From Sporothrix humicola (taxonomy: Eukaryota; Ascomycota; Sordariomycetes; Ophiostomatales; Ophiostomataceae): DNA of 64,000 bases. The position numbers and the translations under genes are program-made. The notes under the pieces are model-generated. The model had not been told where the DNA came from and did not search any database. It saw only the letters and a program-made list of their open reading frames with translations. The stretch spans positions 310,001 through 374,000 of the forward strand of contig WNYE01000032.1 in the NCBI GenBank assembly GCA_021396245.1, read 5' to 3'. This document shows positions 11,635 through 22,380 of this stretch, piece by piece; the stretch's first letter is position 1, and each line of letters starts with the position of its first letter.

Positions 11635-13449
11635 TTACTCTGCCAGTCCCTCAAAGAAGCAGGCAAGACCCCATGCGCCCGGGTCGGGCACCTTCTCGAA
11701 ACCACTGCCGCCGACGTAGACAGTGCGGCCCAGGCTGGCCTTCATGCCCTTGGTGTGCTCAGCACCGGCGCGAGACGCAGCTGCAGCCTCAGAAACAGAG
11801 CCGCCAGACTCGCCCAGCTTCTCGACGAAGGGGTACAGCGCGTCGACAAGGGTACGGTCGCCAGGACGGGCAGGCGTGTAGCGTGAGAGGGTGTCGCAGC
11901 TGTGGCGCAGAGCAGCAGCCCAGTCAGGCTTGGTCGGGCCTGAGGCAGCAGCAGATTGCTGGCGCAGTGCGTGCACAAGAGCGTTGAGGAAGATGGCGTA
12001 AAGCGCGCCAGAAGTGCCGTCCATGGACCGCTCGACGACAGGCACAATCGCGGCAACGTCAGCCACCACATCGCCCGTCATCGACGATGAAGACGACGAC
12101 AGGTGCTCCAGGATAGCCTCGGCGCCGCGCTTCATGCCAGTTCCGCAGTCGCCGTCGCCGACAACGGTGTCGTACTGCGTGATCTCAGGCTCGGCATCAA
12201 TCACGCGCTTCAGGCCGTGCTCGAGAGCACTGCGGTAGGCAGCAGGATCTGCCTTGAGGTTGCTCGGGGTCGAGTCGGCCGTGGTCTCAGCAGCAGCAGC
12301 AGGAGCAGCCGCCGCCGCAGACTCGGGCGACGCCTTGGCAGCAGCGTCCCAAGTAGCTGTGGGAATCGGTGAAGACCAGCCCGTGGCCTCGGCCGGGTCG
12401 TCGAGCAGCTGCAGAAGTGTCGGGACGTCGGCGCCCAGGCCCGTGTCGCGGGGAACCTTGAGCAGGCTGATGCTGAAGCCCAGGCCGTTGAGGCTCGTCA
12501 TGTACGTGCCGCTCAGCACACGCAGCGGGCGCAGCTTGTAGTCGTCGCGCAGCTGCTCCACCACCTCGGCCGTGATGCCGCCCATCTCGAGCACAGAGAC
12601 CGCGCCCAGGTTGTTGACCAGCAGCACCACGTCGTCACCCTCGCCAATCGACGCAAACGCGCGGTCGCTGTCCTTGCCATCCAGCAGCTGCCGCAGCATC
12701 GTGCGCACCAGCTCCGGCAGCGCCAGGCCCTTGGCGCGCTCCGAGCCCGCCTCGTTGTGGATGCCCATGCCAATCTCGACCTCGTCGGCCGCCAGAGCGT
12801 CGTCGGCCGTGTCCGTCACAGAACGGCCGGGGACGTGCACATGCTCGAGACTGGCACCCACGCTGACCAGGTTGTCGGCCACCAGCTGGGCCACGCCCGC
12901 CACCTTTGAGAGGTCGGCACCGCGCGCAGCCAGAGCGCCGCTGATCTTGTGCACCAGAACCGTGCCTGCAATGCCGCGGCGGCCAACCTTGCCGGCACGA
13001 GCTCTGCCGACGCCCACATCGTCGCCAACGACAACCATGCTCACGGGGACGCCCGCAGCACGCGCCTTCTCGACGGCCATGCCAAAGTTGAGCACGTCGC
13101 CCGTGTAGTTCATGACCGTCACGAGCACGCCGGCATTGTGGCCAGCGGCAGCCGAGCGCGACGAAAGCAGAGTAATGGCGGCGCGGATCTGCTCGGCCGA
13201 CGGGGAGGCGAAAATGGTACCTGCCACGGCGCCCGTCAGCAGGCCGGGGCCGACCATGGCGCCAAAGCTGGGCTCGTGGCCCGAGCCGCCGCCCGAGACA
13301 ATCGACACATTGGGCGAGACGGACCGCTCGTACAGGATCTTGTTGGCCTCGTCGAGGGCGACGGCCGGGTTGGCGTAGGTGACCGAGCGCAGGCCGGCGT
13401 GGACGAGGGCCGTTGGGTCGTTGACAAAGTGCTTGGTGAGGGAAGCCAT
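11635..13449 (-). CDS. Dihydroxyacetone kinase (glycerone kinase)
   Basis: This single-exon gene encodes 604 residues, close to the usual length of the single-chain ATP-dependent enzyme. The DhaK domain comes first: GGGSGHEP at 53-60 binds substrate, and GIHNEAG at 229-235 carries His231, the position of the histidine that forms a covalent hemiaminal with dihydroxyacetone in this family. An Ala-rich linker (about 365-400) leads to the DhaL domain, whose VGDGDCGTGMKRG block (430-442) supplies the Asp residues that bind Mg-ATP. The enzyme phosphorylates dihydroxyacetone, and often glyceraldehyde, in the cytosol, allowing glycerol use and detoxifying dihydroxyacetone. The start is the first ATG and gives the standard family N-terminus (MASLTKHFVND). 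Confidence 0.95.
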   Translation of the reverse strand: MASLTKHFVNDPTALVHAGLRSVTYANPAVALDEANKILYERSVSPNVSIVSGGGSGHEPSFGAMVGPGLLTGAVAGTIFASPSAEQIRAAITLLSSRSAAAGHNAGVLVTVMNYTGDVLNFGMAVEKARAAGVPVSMVVVGDDVGVGRARAGKVGRRGIAGTVLVHKISGALAARGADLSKVAGVAQLVADNLVSVGASLEHVHVPGRSVTDTADDALAADEVEIGMGIHNEAGSERAKGLALPELVRTMLRQLLDGKDSDRAFASIGEGDDVVLLVNNLGAVSVLEMGGITAEVVEQLRDDYKLRPLRVLSGTYMTSLNGLGFSISLLKVPRDTGLGADVPTLLQLLDDPAEATGWSSPIPTATWDAAAKASPESAAAAAPAAAAETTADSTPSNLKADPAAYRSALEHGLKRVIDAEPEITQYDTVVGDGDCGTGMKRGAEAILEHLSSSSSSMTGDVVADVAAIVPVVERSMDGTSGALYAIFLNALVHALRQQSAAASGPTKPDWAAALRHSCDTLSRYTPARPGDRTLVDALYPFVEKLGESGGSVSEAAAASRAGAEHTKGMKASLGRTVYVGGSGFEKVPDPGAWGLACFFEGLAE

Positions 13450-14507
13450 GGTGTCGTGTTAATAGACGTATCCGTAGTCGTAGTCGTAGAACCAGAAACG
13501 CTGGATGTGACGTAGGTAAGACGGCTTGACTTGGACGATCTCGAGTTGGAGAGAAGTTGGAGAGACGACCTGCGAGAAAAAGAGAGGGAGGGCAGGGAAA
13601 GAAGAAGAAAAAGAAGAGAGGAATTCACCGAGAGAAAATGACAAAAGAACCACGACAAAGTCCTGAGTAAAGACCACAATGCGGAGCTATAAAGCCGGAA
13701 TGGCTCGATTCGGGAACATGGCAAAAAGAAGCTCAACTCTCACACTGGAAGCTCGCCTGCGGAGCTTGGGATGATGCACTGCACAGGGCAAGAGCCATGC
13801 GTGACCAGGCGGGGGTGGGGTTGCGGCGTGTCTTTCGTGTCTTTCATGTCTTGGAAGGTGCGTCTCAGCGCTAGAGTTGGGGCACACCAGTGGGGTGTTA
13901 CTGTCATGGTGCGGAGTAGCCACACTAGGAAAGGAAAGAACATCCTGACAGACAAGAGACACAAAAAGCGAGACGATCTCACAAGAGAAGGAGCAATGTA
14001 ATACAGAGTAATCTGTGCAAGGTACTTTGCTAAAAGGCAAGTGCGGGGAGCCTAGCAAGCTGGGCACTCACACGGTCACACCGGGGAAGGAGCGCTTGAA
14101 CGAAATGCGGAATAGTTTTGGAGGAGGAAAGAGCAAGCGAGCATCGCCAACGTGCAGGAAGACCGAAAAGACCGAAAAATAATGGGGAAAGAACACCGAA
14201 AGACCGAAGAAGGAGGCCCGACGAGACCGATTTTCACTGCCGATGGACTCTTACGATATCGGAGAATGCAATCGGAAAAAGACAACAGAATGCAACACAG
14301 CAAGCAAAAAGAGTTTAGCAAAATCAAATAAATTAATATTCCAACGCCGTCGCAATGCTATACTGTGTATGTTGGGGGAATCAATCCCTTTTCATGAGAA
14401 TATGTGTCCGATGTTATGTCATCGTTCCTTCCTTTTCGGGTAGTCGCACTTAGACGTGCGCTTGCCTCAAACATCCCCTCACCTCACATCCCCTTACATA
14501 ACAACCC
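13450..14507. promoter_or_regulatory. Dihydroxyacetone kinase promoter and GH76 gene 3' region
   Basis: Bases 13450-13690 are pyrimidine-rich on the coding (minus) strand, as for a leader. The remainder is mixed sequence reaching the stop of the GH76 gene at 14508. I see no additional gene. Confidence 0.45.
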
Positions 14508-15943
14508 CTATTTCAACACAAATATACTGCCACCGAGAATCGAAAAGACAATTGCCGTCGTCGCAAAGCCCGCCGCCACGCGGTCGCCCGTCGTGATCGG
14601 CTTCAGCATCAGCGCCGTCGATGGCTTCATGCCCGCATTCGGGTCGCCCACCGATGTGCCGCCCGACGACGAAGTCACCGCCGCCTGCGTTGTCGGCTGC
14701 ACCAACGAGTACATGAGCGCCGACAATGCGTTCATCTGCTCGCCGACGCCCACCAGGCCGTCAAAGCCGCCGGTTGTCCACTTGAAACCGCACGCCGTGC
14801 CGGCCATGCCGTTGAATCCCGAAGCCGGCGAGCCTGTGCACGCCAGAGCCGCTGCTTCCGCATTCGCCTGAAGAAGAGGCGTCACGGTCGGGAAAAGATA
14901 CGGCGCCATCTGCGCAGCGCCCGACAGCCACCGCAGCATGTAGCCCTTGAAACTCTGCTGGTCGTTGTCGCAGAGGTTGACCGTCTCGCAGGCCTGCTCG
15001 ACCAGAATGTTGCTGCCGTTGGAAAAGAAGTGGCCAGTCGTGGCGCCCAGGAGTCCGTCGAGGCGTGTCTTCCACTTTGCCGAGTCCTCGGTGAAGTTGT
15101 ACATGACGGCCGCACCGTGCAGGTAGATGCCGGCGTTGTACGACCACTGGAACGTGTCGGGGTTGGTGCAGTTCTGCGGTGAGTCCGTGGCGCCGTCGAA
15201 AATCTTGTAGTCCTGAGTGATCAGGCCGACGCCCTGTTCCCAGTCCCAGATCTTCTCAGCCCAGTCGGCGTACGTCTGGTTGCCCGTGTACCGTGCAAGG
15301 CGGGCCGCAATGTTGAAGAAGCAGCCGTTGGCAATCGAATTTTTGTAGTCGAAGCCGTTGTTGAACTGGAAAATCTGCCAGCGCAGGCCGCCGTTGCATG
15401 TTGTGTTGTCCCAGCGCGTGGTGTACTCGTTGAAGACGGCCTGGGCGAGCGCCAGCCACTGCGGCTGATCGGATGGCGGGTTCGGGTAGTTGTTCTCAGC
15501 GGCCGACATGGCAGCCATGGCCCAGAAGCCTTGGTCGTCGTTGCCCTCTGTGCGTGTCTGGTTGATGGGCATGTAGTCATTGTTGTCGCCGACCTGGTGC
15601 AGCATGGCCTGCGTTGTGATGTTGTTGTATGTCTCGTCACCGGTCAGGAACCAGTAGTCGATGAGCGTGCCGAACATGGCGCCTGCTTCCCACCAAAAGT
15701 ATGGCGAGGGCAGGTTTCCGGGTGTATCGCCTGTGTTGTTGCCGGTGTAGTATTTGACGAGGCCGTAGGCCACCGTGCTGGCTGCCTGCTTGACAGATTC
15801 TAGAAAGTTAGACGGCAGAGTTCATTAAGCTGTATTACAGATAGACACCACTTACCAGCATCAGAGAGTGTCACCTGCACGGCATTTGCTGTTTGTGACA
15901 ACAGACAGGCAGCGCCTGCTAAACGGATTGCTGAAAACTTCAT
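14508..15943 (-). CDS. GPI-type GH76 endo-alpha-1,6-mannanase/transglycosylase (Dfg5/Dcw1-like)
   Basis: I model two exons, 15943-15856 and 15799-14508, with a 56-nt intron (GTAAGT...CTAACTTTCTAG), giving 459 residues. Residues 1-20 form a signal peptide (MKFSAIRLAGAACLLSQTAN). The mature protein shows GH76 features: SPYFWWEAGAMFG and the NDDQGFW block, where the Asp pair at 117-118 is the expected catalytic pair. The last ~25 residues form a hydrophobic tail after a Ser/Thr/Gly-rich stretch, as in a GPI-attachment signal. Dfg5/Dcw1 proteins are thought to transfer GPI-anchored glycoproteins from membrane onto wall glucan through the mannose core and are needed for wall integrity and filamentous growth. 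There are several N-glycosylation sequons. Exon 1 is short but supplies the signal peptide, which fixes the start. Confidence 0.93.
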
Positions 15944-18244
15944 TGTGCTGTGTGATGTGTGTGAAGTAAAAGTCGTCGAAAGTATCGACAACAGAAGAAG
16001 GTTGAAAAACAAATAGAGTCAAAAGTCGAAATGGTCGAAAAGAAGAAGCTCGTCCGGGCGAGAAAAGATATCACCAGTTAAGGGATACCTCAAAATAAAT
16101 ATATGGCACAACTCGACAGTGGCGAAGTGCGGCGTCGAGCTGTTCGTGTTGGTCTTTGGCGGTTGGTTCGTAGGATACGAAGGCTGGTCGAATATCGCCG
16201 AAGATGCTGCAAGAAGAGTTGAAAGAAAAATCAAAGAGGCACAGCCAAGAAATATCAAAGGGAATAGAAACGGTCGAATGAAGTCGAGAACAAAGTTGAA
16301 GATAAAGAATATAGTAAAGAGAAAAAGAGAGAGAAAAAATAGAAGCAAAATCAAAAAGAGAAAAAGATATCGTCAAGGGAAGAATAAGAATGAATAAAAA
16401 GCCAACTGGGGCGTCGTCTCACTCTAGGTGAGGAAAAGAACAGACAAATAGAAAACGGACAAGAAAAGAAGCGAATAAGAATGACCACAAATGAAGTCGA
16501 TGATGGACACAAAAAAGGATGAAGAAGGAAAGGAAAGAAAGAGAGAGAGACAGAAAAAGAGACAAAAGGGACGATCAAGAAAATCAAAAAGAGGAAACCA
16601 AACACTGACACCCAAACGACCAAACAGGAGACACCAGCGACAAAAGCGACAAGCCTTTTTCACCCTTTCGGATGCCACGCCTCCCCTGCTCGTCCAGCCA
16701 CCTGCTGGCCTGGACCCTTTTGCTTCGTGAACCTGGACCTGGACAGCAACAAGCATGCGAGTATCACACACTGCAGCGTTCTGCATGCTCTCTGGCCAGT
16801 CGTAGCCCAATCGTGACCTTGGGATCTCAGAAAAAAAAAGGTCCCTTTCTCCTTTGTGGAGGCTGTGTTGGCCGGCAGCCAGACCACCTGAAACACTTCG
16901 AGTTGGATGTTGAGCAATGCACCCCCGGCTCGTGGAGAGAAAAGGGGTCCGTCCATGTCTGCGACGCTCGCTAGGAAAAGCACAAATGTCCCTTGTTTTC
17001 TTTCTATCTTGCTCTGTCTTCTTTACATATTTTTGCTTTCCTTTCATTTCTTTATTTGGCGTCTCTGCGCTCTTTCTTTCTGTCTTTCATCACATCTCGT
17101 TTGCACCTTCCTCTGGACCCTTTGTTAGTTGGCGCCCGAAAAGGAAAGCACTAGTACCCCAGCCTGGCTAAAAGGCCGCCAGTACGCACCAACCACCCCT
17201 GGTCTCAACTTGTAACGGCACAGCGCATCACAGCCAATCAGTCCGCTGGAATGCGCTGTAGAACGCGCCCACAACCGCCGCCCGAAGGCTGAGTTCACTA
17301 CAATTGCCAACACAGCGTGTGGCACATCTCGTGTTCTATGAATAAGCTACAAAGAGGCACAGTATTACTCGGTGTTTGCCTTTTTTGGGCGACGCCTCTT
17401 GTTATTTTTTACTGCATGTCTCGGGTCGTCCGCCCTACCCGCTTTATCCACGATAGAAACCAGTGACATGTCGAGTGACATCTCCAGTCTATTTTGAGTG
17501 ATAGTGCATCTGTGCACATAGTGCTTTTCAGTCTATGCATGGCCCAATATATTATAAATGCACTGCTATATCACCACTTGTAAGAGGTTACTTCGTGCTT
17601 GAGACGAGTCAGCCATAGGTTTCGAAAAGGACCCTGCCCCTCGTCGCCTTGCCCAAAAGGGGTCGCCTGCCACTTGTCTTGCCTCCTGGTTTGCATAACA
17701 GTCCCGAACAGCGAGGCTGCAGATCCCTGACGATCCGAGACGTGGAATGGCGGAAGGGCATACCTTAATTACAAAAATATCTCAACTGGGTGCGACTGGA
17801 AAGTGTGCTGCGTGCCATGTCAGGATCGGTCCCATCCTCTTCTTGGCTTTTTAAACTTATTTGGTTTGTCTCCTTCCCGACTTGGCGTGCCATCCGATCT
17901 GTGAAAAGCGAGATAGCGTCATGAGCACGGCTGTCAGACTTCCTTCAATATTTGTATATCTTCGTGAACTTGTATGCGTGTGATAAGCGCTTCTATGTCG
18001 AGATAGCCTGTGCCAAAATAGGCTCCAAAATTCAAATGAAAACGTGTGCCTGACAGCAGTATTGTTTGACAGTGCACATCCAGTTTTCCGCTTTTATATC
18101 CCATTAAGGACGAAACAAAACGCCAAAAACGCCAACCCGAATGGGACATGCCGAGCTCATAAACCGGTGGCCGACGACTGAGGTCTGGCCGTCGTAAGAA
18201 GCAAAGTCATGATAACAGGATCCGTAATCGTGCAGACAAGTCCC
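15944..18244. other. GH76 upstream region and ALB1 3' region; no gene seen
   Basis: Bases 16190-16620 are strongly purine-rich on the plus strand, so pyrimidine-rich on the coding strand of the GH76 gene, fitting a promoter and long leader. Bases 17340-17900 are unique, AT-richer sequence. The small open frames overlap one another in several frames and show no domain. Confidence 0.5.
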
Positions 18245-18920
18245 TCACAGAATCTCGTCGTCGTTAGCAAGAGATGAAAGAGGAACTGCCGCCGGAATCG
18301 ACTGGACAGCCGTCGCCTCGTCCATGTTCTCGTCCAGGTTGTCGTCGTCGTCGCCGTAAAAGTCCCGCACCGCCTCTTCGCCGCTGCTGAGGTCCTCCTC
18401 GTCCTCGTCGTCGTTGTTGGCAAGAGCACCGAACATGCCCAGCTGCTTCTTCTTGCCCGTCAGACCGGCCTCGCGCTCGGCGGCCCGGTTGATCTCGGTC
18501 CACTCCTTGCTCCGGCCCTGGATCGTTCGCGCGTTCGACTTGCTGCGCTGCACCTTCTGGGCGGTGCGCTCCATCACTGCTGCCGCCATATCCAGTCCGC
18601 GTTCTTGCCGCCGCCGTGCCTTGGCGCTCAGCACCGCCTTGCGGCCCTGCTTCTTGATCTTCTTCGAAACACCAGCTGCCTGGTGGATGCCCAGGATGGA
18701 CGGACGGAAGTCGACCGATGTCTGTGGAGGCTTGGCGTTCTTGAGCGACTTGTCGAGATCGATGCCCGGCGAGGTAGCCCGGCGGGCTTCGCGGGAGTGT
18801 TTTGAGGGGGCTGTGGTGGGGTTAGCAGGGGTTCACCTCGATAGTAAGCTCAAAACAGCCGTCGAGTGCGCCAGAGGCATCAACATGGCACATTTCGTTG
18901 ACTTACCTCTCTTTCCCATT
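18245..18920 (-). CDS. ALB1: Ribosome biogenesis protein ALB1
   Basis: I model two exons: a 13-nt first coding exon (18920-18908, ATG to GTAAGT) and 18810-18245, separated by a 97-nt intron ending CTAACCCCACCACAG. The product has 192 residues. The N-terminus MGKRAPSKHSREARRA and the basic stretch KKIKKQGRKAVLSAKARRRQ are typical of Alb1, followed by NARTIQGRSKEWTEINRAAE and a very acidic tail (DDEDEEDLSSGEE). Alb1 binds Arx1 on pre-60S particles and shuttles between nucleus and cytoplasm during large-subunit maturation. The small first exon is accepted because it restores the family N-terminus. The gene is divergent from the ubiquitin protease. Confidence 0.87.
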
Positions 18921-19638
18921 TTGTTAGATTTTTTTTCTTGTTTTGTTGAGTTGGACTGAGTTAGGTTCACCGACACTGTTATTTTTATCGAGCCGCTTGG
19001 TAGTTGTTTTTTGACATTTCCAACCTTTTGGTGGGGAGATAGCATATTGCCGCTCTACACCGCCTTCTTATCGCCTTGGGGCGAACTTAATCTGCCGTCT
19101 AATATGGCGGCTGTTCTGCGCCTCGATATTCCATCACATGCAACGTATTACTCCGTACTCCAGAGTCGTAATTGATTTTGGATGGCTTCCTTCCGCGCCT
19201 CTACATTGTCGATTCGTAACATTCAGGAACCGACAAGACCTTTCGAACTTTAACTGCGAAACTCTCTCCACTCTTTATTTTTGACGCCGGCTCATACATA
19301 CAAGAACCAATACGCTCCTTCGCGCTTTCCGCACTCAACGAAGCTCTAAGTTCGCGCCTTCCCACCAAAAACTAACCACCTTCGTTGTCACCTTCCTCCC
19401 CGGCCATGGCCGTTGAACACGGTGCCCCCATCGCTCTTTCCTTTCCTCTCTCTTCCTTCTAGACTACCTCACCGCCCAGTCTTTCCTCGATACGGAAAAC
19501 GCGTCGCTCGCCCCTTTGCCAACTTCGGCCTCTTCTCCACTGCTGGCCGGTGAACCTCACTATTTTGTTGTGTCTCACTTACCGTCCACATACTCCCTCC
19601 GGCCCCTCTCGACAGCGACCCGACATCTTCTGGACACT
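18921..19638. promoter_or_regulatory. Divergent ALB1 / ubiquitin protease promoter
   Basis: This 718-bp spacer must hold promoters and leaders for both divergent genes. The side near the protease is C/T-rich on the plus strand, as usual for fungal leaders. An upstream open frame lies at 19406-19462. A copy of the octamer ACTCCGTA lies at 19150-19157. Confidence 0.55.
19406..19462 (+). promoter_or_regulatory. uORF in the ubiquitin protease leader
   Basis: An 18-codon open frame (MAVEHGAPIALSFPLSSF) begins in the strong context GGCCATGG and ends 176 nt before the protease ATG. If it lies in the mRNA leader it could reduce initiation at the main ORF. The transcription start is unknown, so this is conditional. 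Confidence 0.45.
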
Positions 19639-22380
19639 ATGAGCGCACACGGCGAGTGGCTCGCGAACTCTGGCGCCCAGTCCGACCGCTTTAACAACCA
19701 CGCCGCCAATCGCCACATCCGATCTCCTTCCTCTCCGACCTCCTCTCCCTATTCCGAGCCAACATCATATTGGAGCCGCCTCATCGAACCCAGCATCTTT
19801 GTGCCCTTCCTCGTGCTTGTCGCGTCCATTCTCTTCAGTGCCAACATCCTCGACGTTGTTGTCGCAACTTTATCAGCATTAATACCCGACGGACTGCGAG
19901 AACACCTGTGGGACATCATTGTCTCGATAGCCCCGGCTTCTCTCCTCTTTGCCATCGACGACTGGATCAGCCCTTTTCCACTCCCACATCAGCCTCCCAA
20001 CCGGCTTACACCCTCCGCGGCACACGACGCCAAGAGTGCTGTACTTGCCCGCATCCTTGGTCTCGGTCCCGGCGGCCGACGGTTCAATCCCATCAAAGGA
20101 GGCAGCGGCAGTATCAGCAGTCGCTCTGGCACCAGTGGCGGTGGCGGTGGCCTCTTCGCATCTGTCACGCAGGCTGGAAAGTCTGGCCTATCGCGCCTTA
20201 TGCCCAAACCTGACTTGGACCGGCCCGCGGGGCTCGGAAACATCAGCAATTCTTGCTACCAAAACAGCGTCCTCCAAGCCCTCTCCGCTCTCGAACCCGT
20301 ACGACAGTTTCTAAGCCGGGTAGCCGACGAAGAGACAGCAGGCCACCTGCCGCCCGTTCAGACAGCACACACACTCGACGCCCTTGTCCGGACACTGTCA
20401 GGCCCATCGGGAAACGGCGAGACGCTCTGGACACCAGCCGTCCTCAAACGCATGAACACGTTCCAGCAGCAGGATGCGCAAGAATATTTTACAAAACTGC
20501 TGAGCGAGGTGGAGGAGGAGGTCGAGAAAGCACTCAAGGTTGTGCGGTCCAAGCCTGGCCTCGAATCCAATCTGAGCCTTAACTTGGGTCTGCAGGAGCC
20601 ATCCGTGCTAGGTCTGCAACCAAAAGAGCTCGACCAAGTGGATGGCTCAGCCCTTCTTAAGAACGAGTCACCAACATACAGCGGTAGCAGGAACAGCAGT
20701 AGCAGCAGTCTGTTCAGCAACGACAGTGGCTACAACAGCGCATCAGTATCGTCATCTCCCTCCGCCGCATCCCAAGCTGCCGCTATCGCCGCGGCCTTTC
20801 GCATTCCCCTTGAGGGACTGCTTGCGCAACGCATCGTCTGTCAGTCATGTGGCTACTCGTCCGGCATATCTATGAGCCCTTTCTACTCGTTGACAGTCAA
20901 TCCTGACGTCGGCAGTACCGAGTATTACCTTGAAGAGACACTCGACAACTTCACGGCTGTTGAGAACATTGAGGGCGTGCAATGTGCCAGTTGTACGCTG
21001 CTCAAGTTTCAGCGACTAATTAAGACAATCATCGCTCGGTTCGAAGAAAGTGAAGCCAAGGCAGCAGCAGAGAAGACAGAAAAGGCCGAGAAGTCTGATG
21101 GCGAAGCGCCTGAAGATGCAGCGCCAGCTAAGAACACGATTCCTTACGAACGCCTGGCAGCTGTCGAACAAGCTTTGGAAGACGAGGACTTTGAAGAGAA
21201 GACGCTCTCGGAAAAGTGCAAAATTCCCGACAAGCAGCGAGTCCAATCAACCAAGTCCCGGCAGGTCGGAATCGCCCGCGCTCCAGCAAGTATCGCCTTC
21301 CACATCAACCGCTCCCGCTTCGACGAGCGCACCGGGTACACCTTCAAGAACCCAGCAGCCATCCGCTTCCCGCTGCACCTCGATCTCGGACCATGGTGCC
21401 TCGGCAGCGCAGCATCTGCTGCTTCGCGCCTCAGCATCCTGTCTTCCTTGTCAGGTAGCAACAAAAAGGGCATGGATGACGAAAGTACAGCACCAGGTGA
21501 CGACGCAGAGCAGTGGCAACTGCCTGCCCAGCTTCCCATGGTATCTGGCTCACAGCACAACCCACGACTTGAGGGCCCCTTTTACGAGCTCCGTGCAGTC
21601 ATCACACACTATGGCCAACACGAAAATGGCCACTATGTTTGCTACCGGAAGCACCCCAAGGTGAAGGGAGACGAACCACCAACGCCTGCCGACAACTTTT
21701 TTATCGATAAAACGGATGATAGCGAGACTCCCGCAACCGCAACAGATGCTGAGGATGGCCGCAGCAGCCTGGCCGACGACGAAGTGACTCTGCGTGCCAC
21801 ATCTGAGGACATTACCGACGACAACGCGACCATTGTCGATGAAGATGCCGCCGAAGACGATCGCAATAACAATGTCAACAATGGCTTGAGCGTTGGCCCG
21901 TACGACTCGAGTTCCCCTAAGGACGAACAGGAAGACGACGATGGGCAGTGGTGGCGACTCAGTGATCAAAACGTGTATCCTTCTGATGAAGCCACAGTAC
22001 TGTCGCAAGGCGGCGTCTTCATGTTGTTCTACGACCGGGTCGATGCACGGTCTGTCCTCCGGCCACCGGGCAGAGGCTCCAAGCAAATGATGGACGCTTC
22101 TGGATCCTATGCCATGGACACCGAAGAGGACACATTCTACAGTTTCCCTGCAGATAATGTGGCCGGAGACGCGCAGGCCAAAGATGGCGATCGCTCTACC
22201 AACAGTAGCGGCGATATGTCATCTGACGAGGCCATGAGTGACCGGTCCATGTCGAGTGTTGACTCATCCCCGTCTTCGCCATCGACTGAAGGGCCCAGGA
22301 CTCCGGACAAGGTGCCTTTGTCCGTGAAGAGCACAGTCGTTGATGAGGGCCCCATACCCCTGATGGCCGCAGAGGCTTAA
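19639..22380 (+). CDS. Membrane-anchored ubiquitin C-terminal hydrolase (UBP1-like, USP family)
   Basis: This is an intronless gene of 913 residues. Two hydrophobic segments (about 51-79 and 90-108) precede the catalytic domain and should anchor the enzyme in a membrane, as in yeast Ubp1. The Cys box GLGNISNSCYQNSVLQAL carries catalytic Cys206. A CxxC pair (CQSCGYSSG and CASC) fits the USP zinc-binding finger. The His box (YGQHENGHYVCYRKH) carries His665, and SDQNVYPSDE (Asp776) with VFMLFYDR closes the domain. Long Ser-rich and Asp/Glu-rich insertions interrupt the core, and the ~100-residue tail is acidic and Ser-rich. The enzyme removes ubiquitin from conjugates; substrates cannot be read from sequence. 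I chose the ATG at 19639 (MSAHGEW) because no ATG lies further upstream in this frame before a stop. Confidence 0.92.
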   Translation: MSAHGEWLANSGAQSDRFNNHAANRHIRSPSSPTSSPYSEPTSYWSRLIEPSIFVPFLVLVASILFSANILDVVVATLSALIPDGLREHLWDIIVSIAPASLLFAIDDWISPFPLPHQPPNRLTPSAAHDAKSAVLARILGLGPGGRRFNPIKGGSGSISSRSGTSGGGGGLFASVTQAGKSGLSRLMPKPDLDRPAGLGNISNSCYQNSVLQALSALEPVRQFLSRVADEETAGHLPPVQTAHTLDALVRTLSGPSGNGETLWTPAVLKRMNTFQQQDAQEYFTKLLSEVEEEVEKALKVVRSKPGLESNLSLNLGLQEPSVLGLQPKELDQVDGSALLKNESPTYSGSRNSSSSSLFSNDSGYNSASVSSSPSAASQAAAIAAAFRIPLEGLLAQRIVCQSCGYSSGISMSPFYSLTVNPDVGSTEYYLEETLDNFTAVENIEGVQCASCTLLKFQRLIKTIIARFEESEAKAAAEKTEKAEKSDGEAPEDAAPAKNTIPYERLAAVEQALEDEDFEEKTLSEKCKIPDKQRVQSTKSRQVGIARAPASIAFHINRSRFDERTGYTFKNPAAIRFPLHLDLGPWCLGSAASAASRLSILSSLSGSNKKGMDDESTAPGDDAEQWQLPAQLPMVSGSQHNPRLEGPFYELRAVITHYGQHENGHYVCYRKHPKVKGDEPPTPADNFFIDKTDDSETPATATDAEDGRSSLADDEVTLRATSEDITDDNATIVDEDAAEDDRNNNVNNGLSVGPYDSSSPKDEQEDDDGQWWRLSDQNVYPSDEATVLSQGGVFMLFYDRVDARSVLRPPGRGSKQMMDASGSYAMDTEEDTFYSFPADNVAGDAQAKDGDRSTNSSGDMSSDEAMSDRSMSSVDSSPSSPSTEGPRTPDKVPLSVKSTVVDEGPIPLMAAEA

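Noticed and set aside
19406..19462. Reading the ATG at 19406 as a first protease exon spliced to 19463
   Set aside because: The intron would be about 41 nt, shorter than any other in the window. The downstream ATG at 19639 gives a complete N-terminus with membrane segments.
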